Source of the DNA: Candidatus Margulisiibacteriota bacterium
Lineage (GTDB): Bacteria > Margulisbacteria > WOR-1 > JAKLHX01 > JBAZKV01
Assembly: GCA_041650635.1 (NCBI GenBank)
Contig: JBAZKV010000006.1
Coordinates: forward strand, 15,291 to 79,290
DNA length: 64,000 bases
Direction of reading: 5' to 3'
Shown here in pieces: positions 7,042-15,881 of this stretch (position 1 is the stretch's first letter; each line of letters starts with the position of its first letter). The notes under the pieces are model-generated. The model saw only the letters and a program-made list of their open reading frames with translations. It was not told the origin of the DNA and did no database searches. The translations under genes and the position numbers were made by a program.

Positions 7042-8228
7042 AACACATCATCCTCGTGGGAGACGGGATGCCCGATACTCCGGTAAAAGAACTGGGCAAC
7101 AAAACACCTCTTGAATTTGCAAAAACGCCTAACATGGACCTTGCTGCCGCCTCCGGGCTGTGCGGCACTGCGGATTTTGTCCCGCCCTCGCTAAAGCCGG
7201 GTTCTGATGTGGCCAACCTGTCGCTCTTTGGATATGATCCGCTCAAATATTACACGGGCAGAGGACCCTTTGAAGCCGCCAGCATGGGGATCGATATAGG
7301 CGATGATGATGTTGCATTCAGATGCAATCTGGTGACCATTAAAGACGGCGTCATGGACGATTACAGCGCGGGCCATATAACAACTGAGGAGGCCAGGTCC
7401 CTGATAGAAACCCTCGACCTGAAACTTGGAACCCCTGAAGTCCATTTCTATCCCGGGATCAGCTACAGACATTTGTGCGTTATCAAAGGCGTGGCGCGCA
7501 AAGCAAAATGCACAGCGCCTCATGATATTTCCGGAAAAAAAATAAACCCGCACCTTCCGTCAGGCGAAGGCGCTACACTTCTTAACGAACTCATGAAAAA
7601 AGCCGTGGATGTGCTAAGGGATTGCCCCGTGAACAAAAAGAGGGCCAAGAACGGCAAGAAACCTGCGACGGATATCTGGCTGTGGGGCCAGGGACAGAGG
7701 CCGTCGATGCCGACCTATAAAGAAAAGTTCGGCTTAACCGGCTCGGTTATAACCGCTGTCGATCTGATAAAAGGCATCGGGGTCTACGCGGGCCTTGATG
7801 TGATAAATGTTCCGGGAGCTACCGGGTATCTGGACACGAATTACAAAGGCAAAGCCGAGTACGCGCTCAAATCCCTTAAGGTCAAGGATTTTGTCTTTGT
7901 TCATGTGGAGGCCCCGGACGAAGCCGGGCACAACGGGGACATAAAAGGCAAGGTAAAGGCGATAGAAGACTTTGACAGGCTTGTGGTTGGTACCGTCCTA
8001 AAAGGACTTTCCGCCTTTAAGGAGTGGCAGGTGCTCATAACAGCAGACCACGCAACGCCGCTAAAAATAAGGACCCATGCAAGGGGCGCTGTCCCCTTTG
8101 TTGTCTGCGGCACCTCAATAAAAAAAGGCTCGGTAAAAAGTTTTTGCGAAAAAGAAGCCGTCAAAGGGCCTTTAAAAATAGCAAAAGGTTATACTCTGGC
8201 GTCAAAGTTCATCAAGGGGGGGCTATAA
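7038..8228 (+). CDS. archaeal-type cofactor-independent phosphoglycerate mutase, or homoserine kinase of the same family
   Basis: This is an alkaline-phosphatase superfamily enzyme of the COG3635 type. Metal and phosphate-binding motifs are seen in order: VGDGMPDTP near residue 7, PGSDVANLSLFGYDP near residue 54 (with the likely phospho-Ser), VHVEAPDEAGHNGD near residue 290 and TADHATPLKIRTH near 338. At 396 aa with the DYSAGHITTEEA segment, it belongs to the bacterial subgroup that TIGR02535 annotates as proposed homoserine kinase. It is linked to tyrA and aroA rather than to thr genes, so glycolytic mutase and homoserine kinase both remain possible. Confidence 0.85.
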   Translation: MKHIILVGDGMPDTPVKELGNKTPLEFAKTPNMDLAAASGLCGTADFVPPSLKPGSDVANLSLFGYDPLKYYTGRGPFEAASMGIDIGDDDVAFRCNLVTIKDGVMDDYSAGHITTEEARSLIETLDLKLGTPEVHFYPGISYRHLCVIKGVARKAKCTAPHDISGKKINPHLPSGEGATLLNELMKKAVDVLRDCPVNKKRAKNGKKPATDIWLWGQGQRPSMPTYKEKFGLTGSVITAVDLIKGIGVYAGLDVINVPGATGYLDTNYKGKAEYALKSLKVKDFVFVHVEAPDEAGHNGDIKGKVKAIEDFDRLVVGTVLKGLSAFKEWQVLITADHATPLKIRTHARGAVPFVVCGTSIKKGSVKSFCEKEAVKGPLKIAKGYTLASKFIKGGL

Positions 8229-9091
8229 TGAAAAAGGTGGCAATAATAGGAATGGGGCTGATCGGCGGCTCTATTGGAATGGCGATAAAGAACAAAGACC
8301 TGGCACAGGAAGTGATCGGGGTTTCAAGGAGCATAGAACATCTTAAAGAAGCAAAAAAGAAATGCGCGCTTGACAGCTACAGCATAGATCCCATAGAAGC
8401 CTCAAAGGACGCAGACCTTGTTTTTGTAACGACCCCTATCAACTTGATAGCCGCAATAGTAAAAACGATCGCGCCCTCGCTCAAGGAGGGCGCCATTGTA
8501 ACGGATGTCGGCTCTTCAAAGGCCGCGATAGTGGCTGAGATAGAGTCGTCTGTTTCCGGCAAGTCCTTTTTTATCGGCGGACACCCGATGGCCGGCACCG
8601 AGCACAGCGGAATAACAGCAGCAACAAAGTTCCTATTTGAAGGGGCAAATTACATTCTGACCCCTACAGAAAAGACCCCTAAAAAGGCCATCGAATCCCT
8701 TAAAGATTTTCTTTCAAAACTTGATGTCAATGTCATGACAATGTCCCCTGAAAGGCACGATCTTGTGGTGGCCGGGATATCCCACATGCCCGTCGCGGTC
8801 GCTGTATCTTTAGTCAACACCGTAGCCGGCATGGAAAAGGAAAGGGACGAAATGCTGGCGGCCGCTTCTTCAGGATTTCGCGACACCACCCGGATAGCCG
8901 CGGGCAATGTGGAAATGGCCCTTGATATGTTCTCAACCAACAAGGGCGCGGTCCTTGCCATGATAGAAAAATTCAAGGCATCACTGGAAAGGATGGAGAA
9001 CCTGATAAGGGAAGGAAAGGGCAAAGAACTGGAACTTGAGCTAAAAAGGGCCAAAGAACTGAGGGCGGGAATGTATGCAGTTAACAGTTAA
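8228..9091 (+). CDS. tyrA: prephenate dehydrogenase
   Basis: It oxidatively decarboxylates prephenate to 4-hydroxyphenylpyruvate in tyrosine synthesis. The Rossmann motif GMGLIGGSIG is at residue 8. The catalytic-region motifs GGHPMAGTEHSG, SHMPVAVAVSL and SSGFRDTTRIA are all present. It is 287 aa, the NAD(P)-dependent monofunctional form without chorismate mutase or an ACT domain. The ATG at 8228 overlaps the stop of the preceding gene by one base. A longer in-frame reading from 8024 would lie inside that gene and is rejected. The 3' end overlaps aroA by 17 nt. Confidence 0.95.
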   Translation: MKKVAIIGMGLIGGSIGMAIKNKDLAQEVIGVSRSIEHLKEAKKKCALDSYSIDPIEASKDADLVFVTTPINLIAAIVKTIAPSLKEGAIVTDVGSSKAAIVAEIESSVSGKSFFIGGHPMAGTEHSGITAATKFLFEGANYILTPTEKTPKKAIESLKDFLSKLDVNVMTMSPERHDLVVAGISHMPVAVAVSLVNTVAGMEKERDEMLAAASSGFRDTTRIAAGNVEMALDMFSTNKGAVLAMIEKFKASLERMENLIREGKGKELELELKRAKELRAGMYAVNS

Positions 9092-10361
9092 GCCAAGGCC
9101 CGACCTTAAAGGGCGTTTTGAGGTCCCTGGGGACAAATCCATCTCTCACAGGGCCGTCATGCTTTCCGCCCTGTCCATAGGCAGATGCACTATCAACAAT
9201 TTTCTTTTTTCCGAGGATTGCCTGAAGACCGTTGAATGCTTCAGGGAAATGGGTATAGAGATATCGGCCTTCCCCGAAAAGAAACAGCTGTCCGTATCTG
9301 GTAAAGGCCTCAACGGACTTAAGGCGCCAAAAGACATTCTTTATGTAGGCAACTCAGGAACGACCATAAGGCTGCTTTTAGGCATCCTGGCAGGCCAGAC
9401 ATTCCAGACACTTATAACCGGAGACGAGTCGATCAAGAAAAGGCCCATGAAAAGGGTGGCAGAACCGCTCAGGCGCATGGGTGCTGCGATCACAGGCAGA
9501 GATGACGGCAATTATGCGCCTCTAGAAGTAAAAGGCGGCAGGCTTTATCCGATAGAGTACAGGCTGCCGGTGGCAAGCGCTCAGGTAAAATCGGCCATAA
9601 TGCTTGCGTCCCTTTTTGCTGAAGGAACTACTAAGGTGATCGAGCCCATGCCCTCCAGGGACCACACAGAAAGGATCTTCCGTCACTTTGGCATCTCTTT
9701 TTCAAGGGATAACAATGGGATCTCTGTCCGTAACACCAAAGAGTTTGGTCCGGCTGATGTAGATGTTCCCGGAGATATTTCTTCGGCAGCGTTTTTCTTT
9801 GTCGCGGGATCGATAGTTCCCGGCTCAGAACTAACCGTAAGCAATGTGGGGCTTAACCAGACAAGGACCGGGATAATCGATGTTCTGCGTTCAATGGGAG
9901 CAAAAATAGAGATCAGCAACGAAAAGCTGATTTCGGAAGAACCCAGAGGGGATGTTACTGTAAGAAGCAGTGAGCTGAAAGGGACGACCATAGGAGGGGA
10001 CCTCATTCCCAGGCTGATCGACGAACTTCCGGTAATTGCCGTAGCCGCGGCCCGGGCAAAAGGAAAGACCGTTATCAAGGACGCCTCCGAATTAAGGGTT
10101 AAGGAAAGCGACCGCATTGCCGCTGTCTGCGGGATGCTCAAAAAAATGGGCGCCAAGGCGAAAGAAACGCCCGACGGCATGATCATCGAAGGCCCTTGCT
10201 TACTGAAAGGCGCAGAAATAGAAAGCCTAGGCGATCACAGGATAGCGATGTCGGCTGCAATAGCCGGTCTGGCCGCCAAAAATGAAATGACCATAGAAAA
10301 TACGGAGTGCATTGAAACTTCGTTCCCCGGATTCAAGGAACTGCTACAAAAGACCGTTTAG
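9075..10361 (+). CDS. aroA: 3-phosphoshikimate 1-carboxyvinyltransferase (EPSP synthase)
   Basis: It transfers enolpyruvate from PEP to shikimate-3-phosphate. Diagnostic motifs are PGDKSISHRAVM near the N-terminus, GNSGTTIRLLLG, RLIDELPVIAVAAARA with the catalytic Asp-Glu, LRVKESDRI and LGDHRIAMSAAIAGL. At 428 aa it is full length. The start lies inside the 3' end of tyrA, so it is the last gene of the apgM-like/tyrA/aroA run. It meets the minus-strand cNMP-binding gene tail to tail with a 4-nt overlap. Confidence 0.97.
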   Translation: MQLTVKPRPDLKGRFEVPGDKSISHRAVMLSALSIGRCTINNFLFSEDCLKTVECFREMGIEISAFPEKKQLSVSGKGLNGLKAPKDILYVGNSGTTIRLLLGILAGQTFQTLITGDESIKKRPMKRVAEPLRRMGAAITGRDDGNYAPLEVKGGRLYPIEYRLPVASAQVKSAIMLASLFAEGTTKVIEPMPSRDHTERIFRHFGISFSRDNNGISVRNTKEFGPADVDVPGDISSAAFFFVAGSIVPGSELTVSNVGLNQTRTGIIDVLRSMGAKIEISNEKLISEEPRGDVTVRSSELKGTTIGGDLIPRLIDELPVIAVAAARAKGKTVIKDASELRVKESDRIAAVCGMLKKMGAKAKETPDGMIIEGPCLLKGAEIESLGDHRIAMSAAIAGLAAKNEMTIENTECIETSFPGFKELLQKTV

Positions 10362-11416
10362 AAAAGCAGCTCCCCTTGCGTGTCATAGATCGGATAAAAG
10401 ACACCTGTCTGCGCCATTATTTCAAGGATCGCCTTCCCGGCCTTTGAATCGCTGACGATGAAGCCTCCAAGGCTGTTTATCCCTCCCTCATCCGCAACAG
10501 GAATGGGACTGTAGACCCTGACTTCATCATAAGAAGTGTGGTCCCTGAGCCATGGATTGCGCTGTCTTTCATATAAACCGTACAAGAATTGCTCAAGCTC
10601 GCTCCCTGTATGCCTGAACAATATATCAAGACATTCCCCGCTGTTCACCATCTTGAAATCTTTGTGATGCTCCAGGGAATATAAATAATTGATAAAAAAT
10701 GAAACATCAAAATTATAAGGGTTGGCGCCGAAAGGATAAGTGGCTGTCGAGGTCTTAAGATACCCCAGAGGAGAGACCATGGACAAATAGATGGGGTCCC
10801 CGTCCCCGGGACACATGTACGAGAACGAAAACGGCGTTGGAGAAGGCCTGATGCCTTCGGTCAGCATACTGCGGATCTTTTCTGCCCTAAAAGAACCTAT
10901 GCCGCGGACTATCGTGCAGGGGATATTTATGGTGCGCTTTTCTGCCGGTACAGAATCCAGTATCTGGCCCGGATTCTTTACGGCCGTCCTGCCCATGGCT
11001 TCCTCTATCCTGCGCTCCACCAGCCGCCTTAAAGCCAGAGAGACGGGAGGGAACCCCATAAAGGCTTTTACAAATACATCTTCGGGAAGAACAAGCAGGC
11101 TTGTGTCCGTTTCGGCCAAAACATCAACTGTTCTTTTCCCTGTTTCCCCCATCAAAGCCATCTCTCCGAGCAAAGAAGGAGCCCTGCAAAAGATCTCTGT
11201 TCCTGACACCCTGGCGGCGCCTCCTGTCACAATAAAGGCTTCTGAGCCGGATCTTTCCGCCTCGATTATCCTGCTGCCCCTTTCGATGAACCGGTGTGAA
11301 ACCCCATTAAGAATCAGAGAAAGAGACCTCTCAATAGAGCGCGGGAGGATGTAACCGCATACTCTTTGCATTGCGGCCCTTACTATGCCGGCGTTGCTTA
11401 CAGACGCTTTCGTCAT
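10358..11416 (-). CDS. cyclic-nucleotide-binding-domain protein with uncharacterised C-terminal region
   Basis: Residues about 30-130 look like a cNMP-binding/Crp-type beta barrel (ERGSRIIEAERSGSEAFIV, then LLGEMALMGETGKRTVDVL). The barrel has the GEMAL phosphate-cassette region, though the Arg expected at the cassette end is replaced by GKRT. The C-terminal 200 residues match nothing I recognise, and no HTH is visible, so it is probably not a Crp regulator. There is no signal peptide. It starts 4 nt after the stop of the preceding orphan gene, as the last member of a three-gene minus-strand operon with a GHKL ATPase at its head. Confidence 0.65.
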   Translation of the reverse strand: MTKASVSNAGIVRAAMQRVCGYILPRSIERSLSLILNGVSHRFIERGSRIIEAERSGSEAFIVTGGAARVSGTEIFCRAPSLLGEMALMGETGKRTVDVLAETDTSLLVLPEDVFVKAFMGFPPVSLALRRLVERRIEEAMGRTAVKNPGQILDSVPAEKRTINIPCTIVRGIGSFRAEKIRSMLTEGIRPSPTPFSFSYMCPGDGDPIYLSMVSPLGYLKTSTATYPFGANPYNFDVSFFINYLYSLEHHKDFKMVNSGECLDILFRHTGSELEQFLYGLYERQRNPWLRDHTSYDEVRVYSPIPVADEGGINSLGGFIVSDSKAGKAILEIMAQTGVFYPIYDTQGELLF

Positions 11417-11419
11417 AGT

Positions 11420-12373
11420 TTAGAATTCCGTGCGCTGCAAGATCACTGTGGAGTTGGGAACTTTTTCCCTTGCCGAATGGACCCTCTCTGCCCGCAGGTC
11501 TGACAGGTCCATATATCTGAACCCAGGGTTCCGATACCGCCCCAGATAAAACACGGGGTTCACCTCCGTGCTCATTACGCTTGGTTCTTTGCTCCAGCCC
11601 GCTTTTTCCGAGTAGGCGCTTCCCGTCGGCACAAGTGAGATCTTAAGCGCATCCCTTAGATAATGGAAGCCTGTTGTCCTTCCCATCAGGCGTTGTATCG
11701 TGCTGAATGCATTGATCTCGCTGTCTTCAAATTCAAGCCGGGAACCCAGCAAAGCCTGGAACATGTAAAAACTCGGGAGCCTTAAAAAATACCCCCGCGG
11801 CCTGGCAAAAACATTAAGCCTCTGCAATAGCGTCGAACAGTCTTCAACGCTAAGTGTCAGCGGGTTCGTGAAGGAGTCTTTTCTCAACAATTCATGATTG
11901 CCTATTTTTTCGTAAAGATATCCTCCAAACTGCGACAGCCAGTCCAGCGTTAGAGGGAAAAAGAAGGAATCTTGCGGTACGGCCGTCTCATTATCGTACA
12001 GGCCTTGTCTTAAGGCCAGCACCTGCTCGGGCCATGAGATAGCAGGAAAAAGCTCGTCGCATTTTGACCCCATCCTAAGGCTTTTTACATAGTTGCTCCT
12101 TGAGGCAACATTTTCCTGCTCTAGAGCATCGAACGGAAAATGTCCCACCTGAGGCTCTGATCGAGGAGCCCTCATTTCCAGTATTCTTTGTGCAGTTGCC
12201 GGAGAAAGAGGCCCCTCAAAATGCCCGATAATGTCAATGTACCTCTCCCCCGGTCTCAGCCCTTCGGATATCATGCGCATCAGCGGCCATCTGGTTTCAG
12301 GATACGCTTTTTTGCTGGAGAAAACCCTCGTCGGCTCGTTTGACCCCCTGGACCCGTAAACAATGTGGAACAT
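11420..12373 (-). CDS. hypothetical protein, 317 aa, between a GHKL ATPase and a cNMP-binding protein
   Basis: I recognise no family, signal peptide or membrane span. The protein is mixed alpha/beta and rich in aromatic residues (DSFFFPLTLDWLSQFGGYLY). The short start segment MFHIVYGSRGSNEP has an isolated hydrophobic strand. The ATG at 12373 has an AAGGAG Shine-Dalgarno. It sits 23 nt after the upstream ATPase gene and 4 nt before the cNMP-binding gene, so all three should be cotranscribed and may act together. No function is assigned. Confidence 0.6.
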   Translation of the reverse strand: MFHIVYGSRGSNEPTRVFSSKKAYPETRWPLMRMISEGLRPGERYIDIIGHFEGPLSPATAQRILEMRAPRSEPQVGHFPFDALEQENVASRSNYVKSLRMGSKCDELFPAISWPEQVLALRQGLYDNETAVPQDSFFFPLTLDWLSQFGGYLYEKIGNHELLRKDSFTNPLTLSVEDCSTLLQRLNVFARPRGYFLRLPSFYMFQALLGSRLEFEDSEINAFSTIQRLMGRTTGFHYLRDALKISLVPTGSAYSEKAGWSKEPSVMSTEVNPVFYLGRYRNPGFRYMDLSDLRAERVHSAREKVPNSTVILQRTEF

Positions 12374-12396
12374 TTTTGGCTCCTTATGCTCTTATT

Positions 12397-13395
12397 TCAA
12401 TCCGATGATCTTGGAAGGGATACGGTTACAGAAGTCCGCTCCGGCGAAGTGTCCACCATAAGCCATCCTCTTGCGATAGCGATTATGTCCCATATCTCCG
12501 CCATTCCTATAGGCACCCTCTTTTCTTTCTTTCTAAGAGTGAACAATCTGGGGTACCCTTCGATATATTCCTCAAAACTGCCCGCAGGGATAGGCCCGCC
12601 GCTGTTGGCGACCGAAAAAACAAAGCCCGGTCCTCCGGCAAGGTTTACCCTGATCGGTTCTTTTGGTCTCCCGTGCACAAAACCGTTAGACACAAGATTA
12701 TTGAACAGGGAAAAAAGCCTTGAGGGCGGCATCTCCACTTTGAGTCCCGAGCCCCCATCATCTGTGACCTCGAACGGGAGCTTTCGTTCTCTCCAAAAAT
12801 CTTCCAGCCCTTCCCGCACATCATCAAAGGAAGTGCTGGTGCTGCCTTTATCTCCTTCCAGAAAAGCCCTTCTGTCCTCAAACACATCTCTCAAGTAAAG
12901 GACGAATTTTGATACATTGTTAAGACATTCCAGGCAATAATGCTTTGTTCTTTCTTCACTGATCTGATCTATAAGAACTCTCAGGCTGGATGCGGTATCT
13001 CCTTCCAGCAGATTTGCGCTCAAATAATTCAAATTCGCCACGTACTCGTCGAACAAAGCCGGAATTCTTCCGGTGTAAGGCAGGGAATAATAGCCCTGTC
13101 TGTCCTCAAAACCTCTGTAAGCTGTCATCAACAGATCTGTCCTGAGCCTTCCTATCTCTTTCAATTCGATATCCGCAATATTTGGGACCCCAAGGTGCTT
13201 GAACAACTCTGCCGAATGGTAATCGATATAAGTAAGAGCCCCTGCCAATTCATAACGCACCGAAGAGGCGTGTTCCAGCCCCATTGCGGCTATAAAGTGC
13301 TGCCTGAAAGGCCGTGTTCTGTCTATCAAAGGGCAGACCGGACCAAATCTTAAGCTGCCGCCCCTTATCCCAGCCCCCGCCGAAAGTTGTGTCAT
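12397..13395 (-). CDS. GHKL/histidine-kinase-like ATPase protein
   Basis: The C-terminal third is a HATPase_c-like domain: the N box SLFNNLVSNGFVHG near residue 235, a G1-like FSVANSGGPIPAG in which Asn replaces the usual Asp, and a G2-like VPIGMAEIWDIIAIARGW. The N-terminal 200 residues are helical. They contain no obvious phospho-accepting H box of the HE-x-NP type, and there is no sensor, membrane span or receiver. It could be an anti-sigma-type kinase or an unorthodox sensor. The ATG at 13395 follows GGGAG; an in-frame TTG lies 12 nt upstream. It heads a three-gene operon, with no response regulator nearby. Confidence 0.68.
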   Translation of the reverse strand: MTQLSAGAGIRGGSLRFGPVCPLIDRTRPFRQHFIAAMGLEHASSVRYELAGALTYIDYHSAELFKHLGVPNIADIELKEIGRLRTDLLMTAYRGFEDRQGYYSLPYTGRIPALFDEYVANLNYLSANLLEGDTASSLRVLIDQISEERTKHYCLECLNNVSKFVLYLRDVFEDRRAFLEGDKGSTSTSFDDVREGLEDFWRERKLPFEVTDDGGSGLKVEMPPSRLFSLFNNLVSNGFVHGRPKEPIRVNLAGGPGFVFSVANSGGPIPAGSFEEYIEGYPRLFTLRKKEKRVPIGMAEIWDIIAIARGWLMVDTSPERTSVTVSLPRSSD

Positions 13396-13487
13396 GCCAT
13401 CTCCCAAAAAAGCAAAAAAATACCCGCTTTTACAATATGTGATAAAATTAGTCTACTTATCTATCCCAAAAAAAGAGCCCTGATTTC

Positions 13488-15197
13488 ATGAAAAACAGGA
13501 TAAACATTTTAAAAGACGACCTTATTTCTAAGATCGCCGCGGGCGAGGTGGTAGAGCGGCCGGCTTCGGCGGTAAAAGAACTTGTAGAAAACTCCATAGA
13601 TGCCCAAGCAAAAAGAATAGAGATAGAGGTCCACAACGGCGGAAAGAGCCTGATCAGGGTAACGGATAACGGGAGCGGAATGTCTTTTGAAGAAGCTGTA
13701 CTGTCGCTTCAAAGACATGCCACTTCAAAGATAAAGGAGATCGATGACCTTTTCAATATCCGCACCCTGGGGTTCAGGGGTGAGGCGCTGCCTTCTATAG
13801 CATCGATATCAAGACTGGAATTGATCACAAATGATGGGGTGCGGGGTATGGGGTGCAGGGTACAGGCAGAAGGAGGCAGGATTGTCGAAGAAAAGGGCTT
13901 TGGCTGCCCAAAGGGGACTAGCGTCATCGCAAAAGACCTGTTCTTTAATACCCCTGCCCGGCTCAAATACCTTAAATCAGACACAACAGAGGCCTCGCAC
14001 ATCATCGACACCGTATCAAAGTTCATCCTGTCGCACCCGGACATCTCCTTTACACTGATCTCTAACGGCAGGACGGTCTTTTCTTTCCAGGGAAGAGGCA
14101 GGCTTGACGAAGCAATAGCCGAGGTCTGGGGAGAAGCTGTTTTAAATGACCTTGTGCCGGTTGAAGAAAAATATGTGAGGGGATATATCAGCAAACCATC
14201 CGCGCTAAAAAGCAACCGTCAATATCAGGTCTATTTTGTGAACAATCGGCTTGTCAACAATTTTCAGCTTTCCAGAGCGCTTGAGGCGGCCTACTATTCG
14301 CTCATTCCCGGGGACAAACACCCCCTGGGGGTACTGTTCCTTGAAGCAGAGCCCGAAGAGATCGATGTCAATGTGCATCCGGCCAAGAAAGAGATCAAAT
14401 TTTCCAAGCCCAAACAGGTCTTTCTGGAAATAAGCGAAGCAGCAAGGCAGGCTTTGGTAGGCGCCTCTCCCATTGAGCTGATCTCCTCCCCTTCACATGC
14501 ATTCAGGGAAGAGAAAAAATGGACCGGACAGATGCAGCAGGTCTGGATGGAGAACACGGGAACTGCTGCGGCATCTGCCGCGCCTGTGGCCGCATTCGAT
14601 CAAATGCAGCCTTCCAAAACTCAGCCGTCATTTCCCTGCCCCGTCTTTCAGTTGGACAGGACTTACATTGTATGCGTTGACCAGGACGGCCTTGTAATAG
14701 TGGACCAGCACGCCGCGCACGAGAGGATCCTTTATGAAAAACTCAAAAAAAGACAGCCCGGCACGAACGCTTCGCAGTGCGCTCTAATCCCTGAACTCAT
14801 CGAACTGTCGGCAAAGGACTTTTCGGTCTTTGGGTCGGTAAAAAGCCTCTTCTGCGAACTTGGGTTTGAGATAGAGGAATTCGGAAAGAACAGCCTAAGG
14901 GTAAAAGCCGTTCCCTCAGAAGCGACAAAAGCGGACCTAAAACAACTGATAGAGGACATTATCGAAGAGTTCTCTTTACGGGCAAAGCCCTTAAGCGCAC
15001 AGGAAACCAGGGAAAAGCTGCTAAAACTTACCGCCTGCCGCTCCGCGGTCAAAGCTGGCGACGAGCTTAACAACACAGAAATGAGCAACCTGATCAGCGA
15101 GCTTTTTTGTCTGGATAATCCAACAACCTGCCCGCACGGAAGGCCGTCCGCAGCAAGGCTTTCAAATACTGAGATCGCATCCATGTTCAAAAGATGA
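13488..15197 (+). CDS. mutL: DNA mismatch repair protein MutL (endonuclease type)
   Basis: The N-terminal GHKL ATPase shows IAAGEVVERPASAVKELV, the N box ENSIDA, DNGSGM and TLGFRGEALPSI. A variable linker rich in Ala/Pro/Gln spans about residues 345-385. The C-terminal dimerisation domain carries the metal-binding endonuclease motif DQHAAHERILYE near residue 406 plus ACRSAVKAGD and CPHGRP. This is the nicking MutL of bacteria without MutH. It is 569 aa. No mutS is in the window. Its stop overlaps the next gene (ATGA). Confidence 0.96.
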   Translation: MKNRINILKDDLISKIAAGEVVERPASAVKELVENSIDAQAKRIEIEVHNGGKSLIRVTDNGSGMSFEEAVLSLQRHATSKIKEIDDLFNIRTLGFRGEALPSIASISRLELITNDGVRGMGCRVQAEGGRIVEEKGFGCPKGTSVIAKDLFFNTPARLKYLKSDTTEASHIIDTVSKFILSHPDISFTLISNGRTVFSFQGRGRLDEAIAEVWGEAVLNDLVPVEEKYVRGYISKPSALKSNRQYQVYFVNNRLVNNFQLSRALEAAYYSLIPGDKHPLGVLFLEAEPEEIDVNVHPAKKEIKFSKPKQVFLEISEAARQALVGASPIELISSPSHAFREEKKWTGQMQQVWMENTGTAAASAAPVAAFDQMQPSKTQPSFPCPVFQLDRTYIVCVDQDGLVIVDQHAAHERILYEKLKKRQPGTNASQCALIPELIELSAKDFSVFGSVKSLFCELGFEIEEFGKNSLRVKAVPSEATKADLKQLIEDIIEEFSLRAKPLSAQETREKLLKLTACRSAVKAGDELNNTEMSNLISELFCLDNPTTCPHGRPSAARLSNTEIASMFKR

Positions 15198-15820
15198 TCA
15201 AGCCAATATCATCGGCCGTTAAATTCTGCGCGGCCATGCTGCTAAGGCTGCTTATGACTGGCATTTCCAGGACGCTCGACATAAGGATAAGCGGCTACAG
15301 CGGTCTTAACGATAATTCGATCTTTGCTTTTTGGCACAGGGCTTCTTTCTGCCTGTTCGAGGCCAACCCCATAAAAAAGACAGCGGTGCTCACGGCAAAG
15401 GGAGGCCCGGGAGATATTTTTACCAAAGCCGTGGAGGTTTATGACATCAGGATAGTTCAGGTACCTTTCACCGAAAACCCATCCCAGGCATCCCTTACCG
15501 CCATCAAGCTCCTTGGCATCCTAAAAGAAGGCTACAGCCTGATGCTGGCGGTTGACGGACCCAAAGGCCCGGCGTACAAAATAAAACCGGGGGTCTTTTT
15601 CCTTTCCAAAAGGTCAGGAAAAAAGATCGTTCCGGTAGGCGTTGCCGCAAAAAGGAGGCTCGTCATTCCTTTTAGATGGGACGAATATTTTATTCCCCTT
15701 CCCTTTTCCAGGGTAGCTGTTCATGTTGATATGGACTACAAGGATGACGGCACTGCCATGTCTCTAGAAAAGGCGATCTTCCTTGCCGAAGAAAAGGCCG
15801 CCGCCTTTTTGAAAAGTTGA
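15194..15820 (+). CDS. DUF374 / lysophospholipid acyltransferase-like protein
   Basis: The family is related to LpxL/PlsC-type acyltransferases. The sequence contains FAFWHRASF, TAKGGPGDIFTKAVE and the diagnostic LAVDGPKGPAYKIKPG segment, followed by VVPVG-like and RWDEYFIPLPFSR blocks. A hydrophobic N-terminal helix (residues about 10-25) suggests membrane association. In diderms the family is often proposed to act in lipid A or outer-envelope lipid assembly. The specific acceptor is not evident. It is coupled to mutL by a 4-nt overlap. Confidence 0.85.
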   Translation: MIKPISSAVKFCAAMLLRLLMTGISRTLDIRISGYSGLNDNSIFAFWHRASFCLFEANPIKKTAVLTAKGGPGDIFTKAVEVYDIRIVQVPFTENPSQASLTAIKLLGILKEGYSLMLAVDGPKGPAYKIKPGVFFLSKRSGKKIVPVGVAAKRRLVIPFRWDEYFIPLPFSRVAVHVDMDYKDDGTAMSLEKAIFLAEEKAAAFLKS

Positions 15821-15881
15821 CAACTTTCCGGTTTTGCTGATATATTCAAAAAAGCCCGCAGCAGCGCTCAAGGAGGGAACC

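Noticed and set aside
15834..15881. Upstream TTG start for topA
   Set aside because: The GTG at 15882 has a strong Shine-Dalgarno and gives the standard TOPRIM start; the 16 extra residues are not family-like.
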